32,894 nucleotides of DNA from a bacterium (GCA_016781505.1 JADDQF010000116.1:1-32894), one strand, 5' to 3'; numbered from the stretch's first letter, positions 1 through 9,308 are shown. Program-made: numbers and translations. The notes: generated from the letters alone by a model not told the origin.

Positions 1-2
1 GG

Positions 3-1436
3 GGTGAAGGTTCAGAACCCGACCAGGTTGTGTCGCGGGGAACGTCCAGCCCTGATTTACCGATCAAAGATTGGGGCGAAAATTTACGCCGCGTCTCGGA
101 ATCGCGCCGGCTTGTACAGTTGGACCAAGAGTTTGTACGGCAGGTGACGGGGGGCCAGCCGGTCTTGCTGGTTCCGCTTGTCACACCGGACGATGTGGTC
201 GGCTGTATGGTGCTGGTCACAGCGGAAACGCTGACGCTTGACGAGCAAGGTCAGCGGCTGGTTGAAACATTTGCCGCCCAAGCCGCCCTGGCCATTTACC
301 AGGCGCGGTTAATCACCAAGCTCAAGTCATCGCAGGTGCGCGTGGTGCAATCCGAGCGCTTGGCGGCAATCGGTACGTTGGCAGCCGGCGTGGCGCATGA
401 GTTCAACAACTTGCTGGCCGGGATCAGTGGGATTGCCCAGCTTGCGCTGCTGGAAGACACGCCGGAGGAACAGCGCGAAGCGCTTGATACGGTCGCAAAA
501 TCAGCCCAGAACGGCGGCAGTATCACACGCGGCCTCCTTACATTCGCCCGCCATCTTGAGCCGAAGCGCGAGCCCGCAGATCTGCGTAATGCCATTGATC
601 CGGTGCTGTCGATGTTACAGGCGGAGTTCCGACGAGCTAATATCAAGGTTGAACGGCGGATCCAACCTGTCGCGCCCCTGCTCTGCGACATCGGCACGCT
701 AGCCCAAGTGATGCTCAACCTTGTGACCAATGCCATCGACGCAATGCACAGCGAGGGTGGCACCTTGACGATCGAGCTGGCCCAGGACAACGATCATGTT
801 CGGCTTAGCGTGGCTGACACCGGCACTGGTATTCCAGCGGATGTACGTGATCGCATCTTTGAACCATTTGTGAGCACCAAAACGTCGAACGACGGCAAGC
901 TGCACGGCGGCTCGGGGCTGGGTCTGGCAATCTCCTACGGCATTATTGCCGAGCATGGCGGAACGATCGACGTCGACTCTGAGGAAGGCCGAGGCACGAC
1001 CATGACGATTCGGTTGCCCTTGGCGGGGCAGGCCGGCCAAACATCCGCGCATAGCGCTCAGTCCGCGCAGCCACTGCGGGTGATCATCGTCGACGACGAG
1101 CCGCTGATTGCAAAATCATTGCACGGCTTGTTAACCAAAGAAGGGCATGAAGCCGAATGGTTTACTGAGCCCTTAAAGGCGTTAGAGGCGATCAGCCGGG
1201 CTCCGGTTGATGTTATTTTTGCTGATTTAATGATGCCGGATATGGACGGTGTTACGCTGATCCAGCGGGCCAAGCAGCGCGTGCCTCAAGCGTTGCACGT
1301 TGTGGTGACTGGTCAAGCCAATCCGCAGCAGCTTGAGCTGGTGAAAGGCCTGGGCGTGAACGCCGTTATCGAAAAGCCTTTCTCGCTCGATGCGATTCGC
1401 GCCGTCGTGCGCTCGTTACAACGCGTGCCGGTATAG
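3..1436 (+). CDS. Hybrid sensor histidine kinase/response regulator (5' partial)
   Basis: The frame is open to the left window edge, so the true start lies outside; the GTG at 30 is only the first possible start inside. Numbering from that GTG: residues 1-95 look like the end of a GAF-type sensor domain; the HisKA H-box AAGVAHEFNN puts the phosphorylated His at 123; the HATPase domain has the N box around LNLVTNAIDA (229-238), G1 DTGTGIP (263-269) and G2 GGSGLGLA (293-300). A C-terminal receiver domain follows, with D355/D356, phospho-acceptor D399 in FADLMMP, T427 and K449. The order sensor-kinase-receiver suggests a cytoplasmic phosphorelay protein; no membrane segment is visible. It is convergent with the next gene, with no clear terminator in the 51-bp gap. 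The signal and output partner are unknown. Confidence 0.93.
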   Translation, partial: GEGSEPDQVVSRGTSSPDLPIKDWGENLRRVSESRRLVQLDQEFVRQVTGGQPVLLVPLVTPDDVVGCMVLVTAETLTLDEQGQRLVETFAAQAALAIYQARLITKLKSSQVRVVQSERLAAIGTLAAGVAHEFNNLLAGISGIAQLALLEDTPEEQREALDTVAKSAQNGGSITRGLLTFARHLEPKREPADLRNAIDPVLSMLQAEFRRANIKVERRIQPVAPLLCDIGTLAQVMLNLVTNAIDAMHSEGGTLTIELAQDNDHVRLSVADTGTGIPADVRDRIFEPFVSTKTSNDGKLHGGSGLGLAISYGIIAEHGGTIDVDSEEGRGTTMTIRLPLAGQAGQTSAHSAQSAQPLRVIIVDDEPLIAKSLHGLLTKEGHEAEWFTEPLKALEAISRAPVDVIFADLMMPDMDGVTLIQRAKQRVPQALHVVVTGQANPQQLELVKGLGVNAVIEKPFSLDAIRAVVRSLQRVPV

Positions 1437-1487
1437 CTTTCCGTGATCCTTGAAGCTGCCCGCGCTAGCTTACCAGTCTCGTTGCCC

Positions 1488-2393
1488 CTACGGCCCGCGT
1501 AGCTCGACATTTTGTGTGCGGGCGATAGCGGCAAAAATCGCAAGCGCAACCAGCGCGCCTCCGCCTACGATGCCAAACTCCACCAATCCGCGCCGCGTTA
1601 AGCCAGCCAAAGGGGCAGGCTTGGGGTGGTTGTCTTCATACGCCGTGTGGGCTAAACCGATCAGCACATACATTACGACCAGCAACCCCGCACTGTTATA
1701 CCAGAACGGCGCCGGCCAGTAGTTCAACGCCCAGTATATTTCGATCATAATCAGCGCGATAATGCCGGCGGTGGTCCACAAAGCTGCGACACGTCCGCGA
1801 AGGATGTCGGCGGCGAGCAACAGTGTTGACGGAAAGATCAATGCAATCGCGTACAACGTCCGATAGCGGTTAAATGTCACGGCGCTAAAAATAGCGAATG
1901 CCAGCGCGAAGGCAACAAAGGCGAGCACTCCCCGGCTACGTTGGGCTGTGCTCGCCGTACCAGCAATAAGATAATGCTGGGCAATCAGCACCGTAACAAG
2001 CAGCACACCGGTTGCTACCAGCACCAGCAGATACGCGTTGGTCGCCAGCGTGCCGCGAAAAAGCCTGAAGAAGGCGAATACCGCTACCGGAGTGAGCATC
2101 GGCAGGCTCCAGAGCGGGAGCCCTAGCTCAACATGCCGTTGGCCGATGGTAACCGCAGTCTGCCAGCCCGAGTTGGCAAACTGCGGCTCGCCACGTGCCA
2201 CCAGCTCTACGCCGATGCCTGTGAGCAGGGCAAGCGCCCCAACCAGCGGCCAGGCAACCGAAAATGACGGCAATGTGGCGCCAAGATCGACAATCAACAG
2301 CTGCGTGTTGAGTTCGAGGAGGAAAACAACGCCAAGACCAAGCAGCACCAGCGTCACCAAGGGAACAATCCGGTCAAAACGGGGACCATCCAT
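1488..2393 (-). CDS. Polytopic membrane protein of unknown function
   Basis: 301 aa, strongly hydrophobic, with roughly eight membrane segments spread from residue 10 to the C-terminus (for example around 10-30, 45-65, 95-112, 120-140, 150-172, 180-200, 205-225, 230-250 and 272-292). The start is supported by GAGG four bases before the ATG. No catalytic motif is recognisable: the loops are short, and the only charged cluster is in the C-terminal third (YEDNHPKPAP, then TRRG). It stands alone on the minus strand between the kinase and the aminotransferase. I do not recognise the family. Hydrophobic composition and good codon structure make it a real gene. Confidence 0.8.
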   Translation of the reverse strand: MDGPRFDRIVPLVTLVLLGLGVVFLLELNTQLLIVDLGATLPSFSVAWPLVGALALLTGIGVELVARGEPQFANSGWQTAVTIGQRHVELGLPLWSLPMLTPVAVFAFFRLFRGTLATNAYLLVLVATGVLLVTVLIAQHYLIAGTASTAQRSRGVLAFVAFALAFAIFSAVTFNRYRTLYAIALIFPSTLLLAADILRGRVAALWTTAGIIALIMIEIYWALNYWPAPFWYNSAGLLVVMYVLIGLAHTAYEDNHPKPAPLAGLTRRGLVEFGIVGGGALVALAIFAAIARTQNVELRGP

Positions 2394-2533
2394 ACAACCT
2401 CAATCACACGCAGCAAAGGGTCACAAGCTAGCGCGCGAATTCTACTGAGCGCATGACTGACTGTCAATCAGCTGGTCTGGTTGGCGCGGTCAAACGCTCC
2501 GCTCGGCTTGACCCACGGTGCCTCCGGCAAGCA

Positions 2534-2570
2534 GGCCGCGAGGGTTGAGCATTCCCCAACCCTCGCGGCC
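2534..2570. terminator. Perfect 14-bp inverted repeat downstream of the aminotransferase
   Basis: GGCCGCGAGGGTTG and its exact reverse complement are separated by 9 nt. It lies 64 bp past the stop of the minus-strand cysteine desulfurase-like gene. Neither side carries a T-run, so it may be a strong hairpin terminator without U-tract or an mRNA 3'-end stabiliser. Confidence 0.45.
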
Positions 2571-2633
2571 GATTCATTAAGGCGTGCCTGCTGGACATGC
2601 CGGCAGCTATTGCGTCGCCGACAGTTCCCACAC

Positions 2634-3932
2634 TCAGGCAGCGCGCATCGTGCCGCGCTCGTTGAGCTCCTGCAGGATGGCAAACAAGGTGTCAAGTTCG
2701 GCCGTGGTGTTGTAATGCGCGCAGCCAATCCGGAGCATACCGCCGGATGGGAGCTGCCCAAGCCGTTCGACCAGGGTTAGCGCATAGTAATGCCCGGCCC
2801 AGGTTGCAATACCACGTTCCGCCAGCTCGGCCGAAAGCTGTTGCGGCGTCCAACCCGGAAGTGTGACCGCAAAGGTCGGCACACGCTCGGCCACGCGCTG
2901 TGCATCGGCAATGCCATACAGTGTTAGCGCGGGCAGCTGGTGCATGCACGCCAAAAAGTGGCGCGATAAAACCTGTTCATAGTCGCGTATCGCCAGCATT
3001 CCCGCCCGCAGCTCGGCGCGTCGTCCTTCCAGCAGTCTGGTTGCGTTAGCGTACCGGTCGGCATGGTCCCGCCCGATGCTGGCTATATGTTCGATTGCGG
3101 CCAGCGTGCCTGCCTGTCCTTCATGACTTTGGGTGCCGGTTTCCCACTTGGAGGGAAGCTCGTTCGGCGCCGGACGCACTTTGTAGGCCTGCAGCCGCTC
3201 CAGCTGTTCGCGCTTGCCCCACACAATGCCTTGGTGCGGACCAAAAAATTTGTACGCCGAACACGCCAAAAAGTCGCAGCCGAGCGCCTGGACATCCACC
3301 GGAAAGTGCGGCGCAGCTTGTACCGCGTCGACATAGACGAGCGCCCCAACCGCTCGCGCCATGGCTACGACGCGCCGGAGGTCGTTGATGGTTCCAACGG
3401 CGTTGCTGGCCAGGCCAACCGCCACCAGTTTTGTTCGCTCGTTGACGAGGCTGGCCAGATGGACGTAGTCCAGGGTACAGTCTTCCGGATGAAAATCGGC
3501 GCACTGCACCTGCACACCGCGCTCTGCCAACGCCAGCCACGGTGCGATATTGGCGTCATGGTCGAGCGCCGTCACCACAATTTCGTCGCCTGCGTGCAGC
3601 TCGCGGCCAATGGAGCGGGCTATGGCAAAGGTCAGCGAGGTCATGTTTTGGCCAAATACGATTTCATCCGGGCTCGGCGCATTCAACAGATCGGCCATCG
3701 CCCCGTGGGCTTCGGCCAACACCACATCAGTCCGGCGTGAGGTCAAAAATGGACCATGCACATTGGCATTTGCGGTTAACAGGTAGCGCTGCATGGCTTC
3801 CACAACGCCCGCGCTGACCTGTGTGCCGCCTGGATTGTCGAAAAAGATCAACGGCCGATCATCCTGATGCATAGACAAGGCCGGAAATTGGCTCCGATAG
3901 CGGGACAGATCGATGCTGCTTGACGATGACAT
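2634..3932 (-). CDS. Class V aminotransferase, cysteine desulfurase-like (VC1184 type)
   Basis: 432 aa, a PLP-dependent fold-type I enzyme of the cysteine desulfurase/selenocysteine lyase superfamily. The PLP-binding Lys is in SAYKFFGPH (about residue 228), the cofactor-ring Asp and Gln are in DAVQ (202-205), and the stacking His is in ALDHDAN. The C-terminal GHYYA and RIGCAHYNT segments fit the VC1184-like subfamily, whose substrate is not firmly known. An upstream ATG at 3947 exists, but GGAG at 3942-3945 lies 9 nt before the ATG at 3932, so 3932 is preferred. It follows the small membrane protein on the same strand and probably ends the epimerase-mutase operon. A link to selenium supply for the two candidate selenoproteins in this window is possible but is speculation. 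Confidence 0.88.
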   Translation of the reverse strand: MSSSSSIDLSRYRSQFPALSMHQDDRPLIFFDNPGGTQVSAGVVEAMQRYLLTANANVHGPFLTSRRTDVVLAEAHGAMADLLNAPSPDEIVFGQNMTSLTFAIARSIGRELHAGDEIVVTALDHDANIAPWLALAERGVQVQCADFHPEDCTLDYVHLASLVNERTKLVAVGLASNAVGTINDLRRVVAMARAVGALVYVDAVQAAPHFPVDVQALGCDFLACSAYKFFGPHQGIVWGKREQLERLQAYKVRPAPNELPSKWETGTQSHEGQAGTLAAIEHIASIGRDHADRYANATRLLEGRRAELRAGMLAIRDYEQVLSRHFLACMHQLPALTLYGIADAQRVAERVPTFAVTLPGWTPQQLSAELAERGIATWAGHYYALTLVERLGQLPSGGMLRIGCAHYNTTAELDTLFAILQELNERGTMRAA

Positions 3933-3971
3933 GTTAAATTTCTCCATTCCGGCGAACCACCAGTTTGACCT

Positions 3972-4250
3972 TTATCGCTGGCGGGATAGTGTACCCGCAA
4001 TAAATGCAAGCGCAACCGCCCCTGCAATCAGCACATAGCCGCCAATCCGATCCAACCGCGGCAGCAGAAACAGCAGCAGGGGCACGATGACGAGCAGTAT
4101 CAGGATCAGACCAACCGACATAAAATGACGGAGGACGATCAGCAGCCGGACAACAAAGTAGCCGACGTTCCACAGCAGCATAAACGGCAGATTCACTACC
4201 CAACGAAACATACGTGTTGCCGTGAGTGAGCGCTCGTCAGCGTGAGCCAT
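3972..4250 (-). CDS. Small membrane protein of unknown function
   Basis: 92 aa with about three membrane segments: around residues 21-41, 45-64 and 69-88. Arg and Lys are few and sit in the N-terminus and between the helices. Its ATG lies 3 bp after the mutase stop codon, so it is almost certainly translated from the same message; a distinct Shine-Dalgarno is weak (GGCGAT inside the mutase end). The other-frame ORF over 3934-4203 is a shadow, with Cys/Arg-rich composition. No family recognised. Confidence 0.7.
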   Translation of the reverse strand: MAHADERSLTATRMFRWVVNLPFMLLWNVGYFVVRLLIVLRHFMSVGLILILLVIVPLLLFLLPRLDRIGGYVLIAGAVALAFIAGTLSRQR

Positions 4251-4253
4251 CTA

Positions 4254-5825
4254 TTAAATCGCCACGTTCGGCCGGTACTCGCCCCATTCTTGCCGCAGGA
4301 TGCCGCAGACCTCACCCAGCGTCGCATGGCGGCGGAGCGCCTCACGCATGGGCGGCAGCATGTTCGTCGTGCCCTGGGCGGCCCGCTGAACATCCGCCAG
4401 CGCTGCTGCAACCGCATGGGCGTCACGCTGCTGGCGTATGCGCGCCAACGCGGAGGCTTGTTCGGCTGTAACGGCGGCGTTAGGATAAAAAACCGGTACG
4501 GGTTGGTCTGCGGCGCCGCCAAACTTGTTCATGCCCACCACGATCTGGTCGCCGCGTTCGATCGCTTGCTGGGTTTCCCAGGCTGCCTCGGCAATCTGGC
4601 CCTGAATCACGCCCTCCTCAAGGGCACGCACCGCGCCTCCCAGCTCGTCGATCTCCTTGATCAAGCTGTAGGCCTCGGCTTCAAGCTGATCGGTGAGCGC
4701 CTCGATCAGGTACGAACCGCCCAGCGGATCGGCAACTGCGGGTACGCCACTTTCAAAGGCGATGATCTGCTGGGTGCGCAGGGCTAAGGTTGCCGCTTCG
4801 GCGGTTGGCAGCGAGAGCGCCTCGTCATAGCCATTGGTATGCAGCGACTGCGTGCCGCCCAACACCGCTGCAAGCGCTTCAAGCGTGGTACGTACGACGT
4901 TGTTGAGCGGCTGCTGGGAGGTGAGCGTCGAACCCGCGGTTTGGGTATGGAAGCGGAGCTGTAGGGAGCGCTCGTCCGTAGCGCCGAAGCGTTCCCGCAT
5001 GATGGTCGCCCACATGCGCCGCGCTGCCCGAAACTTGGCGATCTCCTCAAAAAAGTGTGAGTGTGCGTTGAAGAAGAAGGACAGGCGCGGCCCGAATTCA
5101 TCGATCTTCAAGCCAGCCTCAAGCGCTGCCTGGACATACGCGATGCCGTCGGCAAGAGTAAAGGCGAGCTCCTGGGCCCCCGTCGAGCCGGCCTCGCGAA
5201 TATGGTAGCCCGATATGCTGATCGTGTTCCATTTGGGAATATGCTGTTGGCAGTAGGCAAAGGTATCGGTGATCAGGCGCATAGACGGCCGCGGCGGGAA
5301 GATGTAGGTGCCGCGAGCCGCGTATTCTTTCAAAATGTCGTTCTGAATGGTGCCGGTGAGCTCGGTTGACGGCACGCCTTGGCGCTCGCCGACGAGCTCA
5401 TACATCAACAGCAGCAATGCCGCGGGCGCGTTGATGGTCATCGACGTCGAAACTTTGTCGAGCGGAATGCCATCCAGCAGCAGCGCCATATCCTCCACGG
5501 TGTCGATCGCCACGCCGACCTTGCCCACTTCGCCCTCGGCGCGGGGATCGTCTGAATCGAGGCCAAGCTGGGTTGGTAGGTCGAACGCTGTGGATAGGCC
5601 CATCACGCCCTGGTGTAGCAAGAACCGGAAGCGCTCGTTGGTTTCACGAGCGGATGAGAAGCCCGCATATTGGCGCATGGTCCACAAGCGGCTACGGTAC
5701 ATGGTGGGGTAGATGCCGCGTGTGTACGGATAGGTGCCGGGATCGGGCGGTGCTGTGTGCACGTCGTCGGCGCGATACACCGGTTTTGGCTCAAGTGGAG
5801 CGGCGGGCTTGGTGCTCTTCGCCAT
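4254..5825 (-). CDS. Methylmalonyl-CoA mutase, large (catalytic) subunit
   Basis: 523 aa, the TIM-barrel substrate-binding part of a coenzyme B12-dependent acyl-CoA mutase, interconverting succinyl-CoA and (R)-methylmalonyl-CoA. TMRQYAGF (49-56) keeps the Tyr (53) that marks methylmalonyl-CoA mutases; isobutyryl-CoA and 2-hydroxyisobutyryl-CoA mutases have Phe or Ile there. STAFDLPT keeps Ala80, where the hydroxyisobutyryl enzyme has Asp. [11 protein letters not shown] carries the catalytic His208. The protein ends after the barrel and lacks the roughly 130-aa cobalamin domain with DxHxxG, so a separate small subunit must be encoded elsewhere; it is not in the window. AAGGAG 9 nt before the ATG overlaps the end of the upstream epimerase gene, so the two are translationally linked. 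Confidence 0.93.
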   Translation of the reverse strand: MAKSTKPAAPLEPKPVYRADDVHTAPPDPGTYPYTRGIYPTMYRSRLWTMRQYAGFSSARETNERFRFLLHQGVMGLSTAFDLPTQLGLDSDDPRAEGEVGKVGVAIDTVEDMALLLDGIPLDKVSTSMTINAPAALLLLMYELVGERQGVPSTELTGTIQNDILKEYAARGTYIFPPRPSMRLITDTFAYCQQHIPKWNTISISGYHIREAGSTGAQELAFTLADGIAYVQAALEAGLKIDEFGPRLSFFFNAHSHFFEEIAKFRAARRMWATIMRERFGATDERSLQLRFHTQTAGSTLTSQQPLNNVVRTTLEALAAVLGGTQSLHTNGYDEALSLPTAEAATLALRTQQIIAFESGVPAVADPLGGSYLIEALTDQLEAEAYSLIKEIDELGGAVRALEEGVIQGQIAEAAWETQQAIERGDQIVVGMNKFGGAADQPVPVFYPNAAVTAEQASALARIRQQRDAHAVAAALADVQRAAQGTTNMLPPMREALRRHATLGEVCGILRQEWGEYRPNVAI

Positions 5826-5831
5826 GCTGGG

Positions 5832-6254
5832 CTACTCCTTGTCCTGCACTGGGTGGGCAAGCTCCACGAGTTCTGTCAAAACGCCCTGGGTTGCTTTGGG
5901 ATGCAAAAACGCTACACATGTGTCATGGATGCCGGGCCGTCCGTGGCTGTCAACCAAGCGCACGCCTTTGCCCTCCAGTGTTCGCAGCGCGCCTTCCAGC
6001 TCAGCGACCTCGTACGCAATATGATGGATGCCCTCGCCGCGCTCCGTCAGGAACGTGGCAAATGCTGCTTCGTGCGACGTCGGGGTGATGAATTCAAGCA
6101 ACGTGTCGCCGATGCGGCAGACGGCGATGTCCATATGCCGCTCCGCGAGCTGGATGCGCTCCCACTGCTCAACGCCGAATAGGTTGCGATACAATGCGAT
6201 GGTTGCTTCAAGATCGCGAACGGCAATCCCGATATGATCAATGCGCTTTAGCAT
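5832..6254 (-). CDS. mce: Methylmalonyl-CoA epimerase
   Basis: 140 aa, a vicinal-oxygen-chelate (glyoxalase) fold enzyme that converts (S)- to (R)-methylmalonyl-CoA, feeding the mutase encoded directly downstream. Metal-ligand positions are visible: His7 in IDHIGIAV, His77/78 in GIHHIAYEV, and Glu in LTELVEL near the C-terminus. The internal ATG at 6254 gives the family's usual N-terminus and length; the longer open frame to 6347 adds a Cys-rich stretch unlike the family. The gene order epimerase-mutase supports propionyl-CoA/methylmalonyl-CoA metabolism. No strong Shine-Dalgarno precedes the start. Confidence 0.93.
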   Translation of the reverse strand: MLKRIDHIGIAVRDLEATIALYRNLFGVEQWERIQLAERHMDIAVCRIGDTLLEFITPTSHEAAFATFLTERGEGIHHIAYEVAELEGALRTLEGKGVRLVDSHGRPGIHDTCVAFLHPKATQGVLTELVELAHPVQDKE

Positions 6255-6358
6255 ACGATACGTACTCGTAAAGATTAACGAGACAAAACTCCCGCTGTTT
6301 CCTTGTTCCCTTGTAGCGAGACAATGAAGGCAAAACAGGAGCGGCATGTGCTTGGTCT

Positions 6359-6367
6359 ATTTTAGCA
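6359..6367 (-). promoter_or_regulatory. Extended -10 promoter of the epimerase-mutase operon
   Basis: On the minus strand this reads TGCTAAAAT, an extended -10. It would place the start site near 6352, giving about a 98-nt leader to the mce ATG. No good -35 is present. Apart from this and the pilin promoter, I see nothing in the 6255-6583 gap. Confidence 0.4.
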
Positions 6368-6490
6368 TGTTCGCTGAACGGCACGGGGCTCGTTCTGAGG
6401 GGTAAATTAAGGCTGTTTGCTTGGCGGACCGCGGTGGGCAGCAGGAGTACTTTTTTTACCTCAGGGTGTTGCGAGGTCCTAGGCCAAATT

Positions 6491-6534
6491 ATGACCTGTG
6501 GGTCATTGCACGTGTTGGTCGGCCTGGGCATAAT
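6491..6534 (+). promoter_or_regulatory. Pilin promoter with overlapping inverted repeat
   Basis: TTGCAC (6506-6511), a 17-bp spacer and CATAAT (6529-6534) form a sigma-70-type promoter about 50 bp before the pilin start. A perfect inverted repeat ATGACC-tgtg-GGTCAT (6491-6506) ends on the -35 and could be an operator. Confidence 0.55.
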
Positions 6535-6583
6535 ACCCGCGCTCTTTCAACCAACAAAATTTACACGACGGGAGGTGAATTAC

Positions 6584-6742
6584 ATGCTGCGCAATTTCTT
6601 CGCGCGCGAGGAAGGCCAGGGCCTGGTCGAGTACGCACTGATCCTTGTTTTGATTGCAATTGTGGTTATTGGCATCCTGTCAATACTTGGCAACCGCGTC
6701 TCGACGGTCTTCTCGCAGATTAACTCGGGCCTGAGCAAGTAA
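6584..6742 (+). CDS. Flp/Fap-type (class IVb) pilin, copy 1
   Basis: 52 aa. GGAGGTGA at 6571-6578 sits 5 nt before this ATG, so the longer open frame from 6434 is not used. The N-terminus has the class IVb prepilin motif G|QGLVEY: cleavage after Gly11 by a TadV-type peptidase would leave Glu and Tyr at +5 and +6 of the mature pilin. A hydrophobic helix follows (about 18-34), then a short polar tail. The mature pilin would be about 41 aa and would polymerise into Tad pili for adhesion. No tad assembly genes are in the window. It differs from copy 2 (11909-12067) by a single residue (Ile34 here, Val there) despite 23 silent codon differences. Confidence 0.93.
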   Translation: MLRNFFAREEGQGLVEYALILVLIAIVVIGILSILGNRVSTVFSQINSGLSK

Positions 6743-6765
6743 GCAGGCCGTTCGGTCGGAACGAT

Positions 6766-6802
6766 GGCGAGGATACAATCATGTATCTTCGCCGTGTTTT
6801 TT
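6766..6802 (+). terminator. Intrinsic terminator of pilin copy 1
   Basis: GGCGAGGATAC and GTATCTTCGCC form an 11-bp stem (one G-U) with a 6-nt loop, followed by GTGTTTTTT. It ends the monocistronic pilin message 24 bp after the stop codon. Confidence 0.88.
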
Positions 6803-6875
6803 AAGCTCGCTTGCTTGTGTATCGCTCCCACGCCACCCTCAGCTAGCTTGCCAGTGCTCTACCCCTTGCAATTCA

Positions 6876-7607
6876 CTATCGGCCGGCGGCTGCCGCAACA
6901 AAAGCTCGAAAAACGCGCCGCCAACGTGGATCGGCTGCCTGCCACAGTTGCTCGGGGTGGCATTGGACGCCGAGCAAAAACGCGTCTCCTGGTCCCTCCA
7001 CCGCCTCGATAATGCCATCCGGGGCGCTGCCCACCACTATCAGCCCGGGCGCTAGGTCCTTAAGCGCTTGGTGGTGGAGCGAATTAACACTGCTTTCGGT
7101 TGTGCCCAGTAGCTCGGCCAGGCGCAATGTCGGGCTGTAGGCGACGGGATGGTCAAGGGTGGTCCACGAGCGCTGCTTGGAGCCCGCCTCGTGCTCAACT
7201 GTGGTGGCATATTGGCTGTCGATGTCTTGATACAGCGTGCCGCCAAGCGCCACATTCAACACTTGCATCCCGCGACAAATAGCAAAGAGTGGCTTGCCGT
7301 CGGCGACGGCCCAGCGCGCCAACGGAAACTCGGAAGTGTCCCGCAGCGGCTCGAGCTGCCCTAACTGCGGATGCGGCTCCTCGCCATACAGCGCCGGATC
7401 AATATCCGCCCCACCGGGCAGCACGATGCCGGCAACGAGCTCGTACATTTGGCGTAAGGTCGCGGGATCGACCTGGGGTGGAATCAGCAGCGGCGCGCCG
7501 CCCGCTTCGAGCACAGCGTTAATATAGCCTTCCCGCACGCCGACAAAGGTTGGGCTCCACGCAACGTCGGTGGTAAACCGACACGAAATACCAATCAAAG
7601 GCCGCAT
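6876..7607 (-). CDS. Class I amidotransferase-like, peptidase C26 (gamma-glutamyl-GABA hydrolase type)
   Basis: 243 aa, cytoplasmic. The glutamine amidotransferase-like catalytic triad is visible: nucleophile Cys111 in FAICRGMQ, and His217 and Glu219 in GVQCHPEQ. The LPGGADIDP segment (63-71) is the C26 signature of PuuD-like hydrolases, which release glutamate from gamma-glutamyl amides such as gamma-glutamyl-GABA. The substrate here is not determined; no putrescine pathway genes are near. AAGGA 6-7 nt before the ATG supports the start. It begins 26 bp after the upstream membrane protein gene on the same strand and could be cotranscribed with it. Confidence 0.9.
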   Translation of the reverse strand: MRPLIGISCRFTTDVAWSPTFVGVREGYINAVLEAGGAPLLIPPQVDPATLRQMYELVAGIVLPGGADIDPALYGEEPHPQLGQLEPLRDTSEFPLARWAVADGKPLFAICRGMQVLNVALGGTLYQDIDSQYATTVEHEAGSKQRSWTTLDHPVAYSPTLRLAELLGTTESSVNSLHHQALKDLAPGLIVVGSAPDGIIEAVEGPGDAFLLGVQCHPEQLWQAADPRWRRVFRAFVAAAAGR

Positions 7608-7633
7608 ACGAATCCTTTTGTTGTCAACTTGAT

Positions 7634-9190
7634 CTATCCGGAATGCTGCTGCTCGCTGTTAGCTGGTGCTGGCTGGCACGGCGGCTCGCTCGGAGGTGCG
7701 TCCGTTCGTTCGTACAAAGCCGAGCTTGCATCACTCCACAGCCCGCGCCAGCCCGTATCCGCTGCTAGCGCCGCGGCCAGCCCCCGCTGCTCCTGCTGGT
7801 CGACCAGTGCGTGCGTTATGGCATAACGACCAAGCAGCGTATTATAGCCACAACCGGTGACGATTTGGCGGTAGTCGAGCCAGACCTGTAACGGCTGCGT
7901 GGTGTAACGGGGATCGACAAAGACACGGCCGTCGCGCCACGCCCAGATCAGGTAGCTGCCGGCGCCTGTTTCGTTAAACAGGCGTGCGTTGGCCGGCAAC
8001 GGATGCGCTTGCAGGTAGGCAACCGCGCCTACCGGAGTCGACTTGATCAGCAACGGCTCGCCGCCCGGCTCCGCAATCAAGGCAGCGCGGTACGCATCCG
8101 GCAGCCAGCGCCGAAACGGCGAGCCGGGCTGTTGGCTGAGCGGCAGCCCAATCAGTGCGAGGGCCAGTCCCAGGTTAAGCCAACCGATTTCGGGAGTTGG
8201 TCGTCGCGAACGGGCTTGTGGCAGCAGCCCCGCGACGGACGGCGCGACCAGCATCGGCCAGGCCAGGCCATACCAAACGATAAAGCGACTCGCGGTCCAG
8301 GCTTGCCAAACCAGCGCCCCAAACACAAAAATCTCGGCCAGGGTCGGACGGCGGCGGCTTAGGCCAAAGGCAGCAATGCTTAACAAAATCGAGCTGAAGA
8401 AAAGGTTGCGAAAGATACCGCCCGGATGCGGCGGCTGCCATTCAACCACAAACATTTGGATCGCTTGGTCGGTGAGCAGTGTTCGCACCGAGTCGGTGAT
8501 GCCAAAGCCCCACGGATTGACCAGCATGGCGAGCGCAACGCCCGCCACCGTGGTCCACAACAGCATCACCGAGCGCACACCGGAGCGTCGGTCGCGTTGT
8601 TTCAGCCATTGGAGCGTCACGCTCCCGGCGATCAGCGTGGCGATGATCGGCGCTAAGGTAAACGCGCCATGCACGTTTGTCCATATTATCGTGGCTAGGG
8701 GAGCTGCCAGCAGCCAACGAGCGCGCAGCCTGCCATCGGCAAAGCCCAGCATCACGAACAACAGTGCCACAAATGGCAGATAGCCAAAAATTTGGGGCCG
8801 AATATGCCAAAATTCAACTGAAAAAAGACCACTCCACAGGATCAACAGAGCCGCCACCAGCCAGCTCTGGCTACGCTTGGCCGCGCCGACGAGGGCCAAC
8901 AGGTAAGCGCCCGTGACCAACACATTCCGCGCTACTACCAGCAACGAGGCGCCGCCAAGGTAGTGCAACAGATACAGCAGCGCTTGGCTAGCCCAACCGG
9001 AGTACACAAACGCGCGGCCGTAGCCGGTAAAGGAGTAGGTATCAATGGTTGGGATAGGCCGCCCTTGTACGATTTCCTCACCGCTGCGCATATGCCACCA
9101 CAGATCATTCGGATACACCGGAATAAGCGTGATGAGCAGGGCCAGCAGGGCCAGAACTGAGATTGGTAACAGATGACGTCGGTACAGCAT
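7634..9190 (-). CDS. Polytopic membrane protein, GT-C glycosyltransferase-like
   Basis: 518 aa with about ten membrane helices over residues 8-350 and a soluble C-terminal part of about 150 aa. The first outer loop carries the acidic/aromatic motif NDLWWHMRSGEEIVQG (28-43), typical of GT-C-fold membrane glycosyltransferase-like proteins in which an early acidic residue binds the polyprenyl-phosphate sugar donor. The C-terminal region contains FNETGAGSYLIWAW and FVDPRY, which also recur in this group. Substrate unknown. It may be cotranscribed with the following C26 hydrolase. Function rests on topology and one motif, so only the class is proposed. Confidence 0.72.
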   Translation of the reverse strand: MLYRRHLLPISVLALLALLITLIPVYPNDLWWHMRSGEEIVQGRPIPTIDTYSFTGYGRAFVYSGWASQALLYLLHYLGGASLLVVARNVLVTGAYLLALVGAAKRSQSWLVAALLILWSGLFSVEFWHIRPQIFGYLPFVALLFVMLGFADGRLRARWLLAAPLATIIWTNVHGAFTLAPIIATLIAGSVTLQWLKQRDRRSGVRSVMLLWTTVAGVALAMLVNPWGFGITDSVRTLLTDQAIQMFVVEWQPPHPGGIFRNLFFSSILLSIAAFGLSRRRPTLAEIFVFGALVWQAWTASRFIVWYGLAWPMLVAPSVAGLLPQARSRRPTPEIGWLNLGLALALIGLPLSQQPGSPFRRWLPDAYRAALIAEPGGEPLLIKSTPVGAVAYLQAHPLPANARLFNETGAGSYLIWAWRDGRVFVDPRYTTQPLQVWLDYRQIVTGCGYNTLLGRYAITHALVDQQEQRGLAAALAADTGWRGLWSDASSALYERTDAPPSEPPCQPAPANSEQQHSG

Positions 9191-9308
9191 GATGGGATAC
9201 TAACATGAATAAACAGCCGAGGATTGGTCACGGTCGCTGGCTTGGGATGGAAATACATGACGCGTCGCCGGGACCGTCGCGTGGCACGTAACACCGATGC
9301 ACGCGGCG

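Noticed and set aside
3063-3740. 225-aa plus-strand ORF opposite the aminotransferase
   Set aside because: An antisense shadow of a well-supported PLP enzyme; its composition is typical of reverse frames in GC-rich DNA.
6265-6282. CTCGT...ACGAG repeat before mce as an operator
   Set aside because: Only 5-bp arms with an 8-nt gap; expected by chance.
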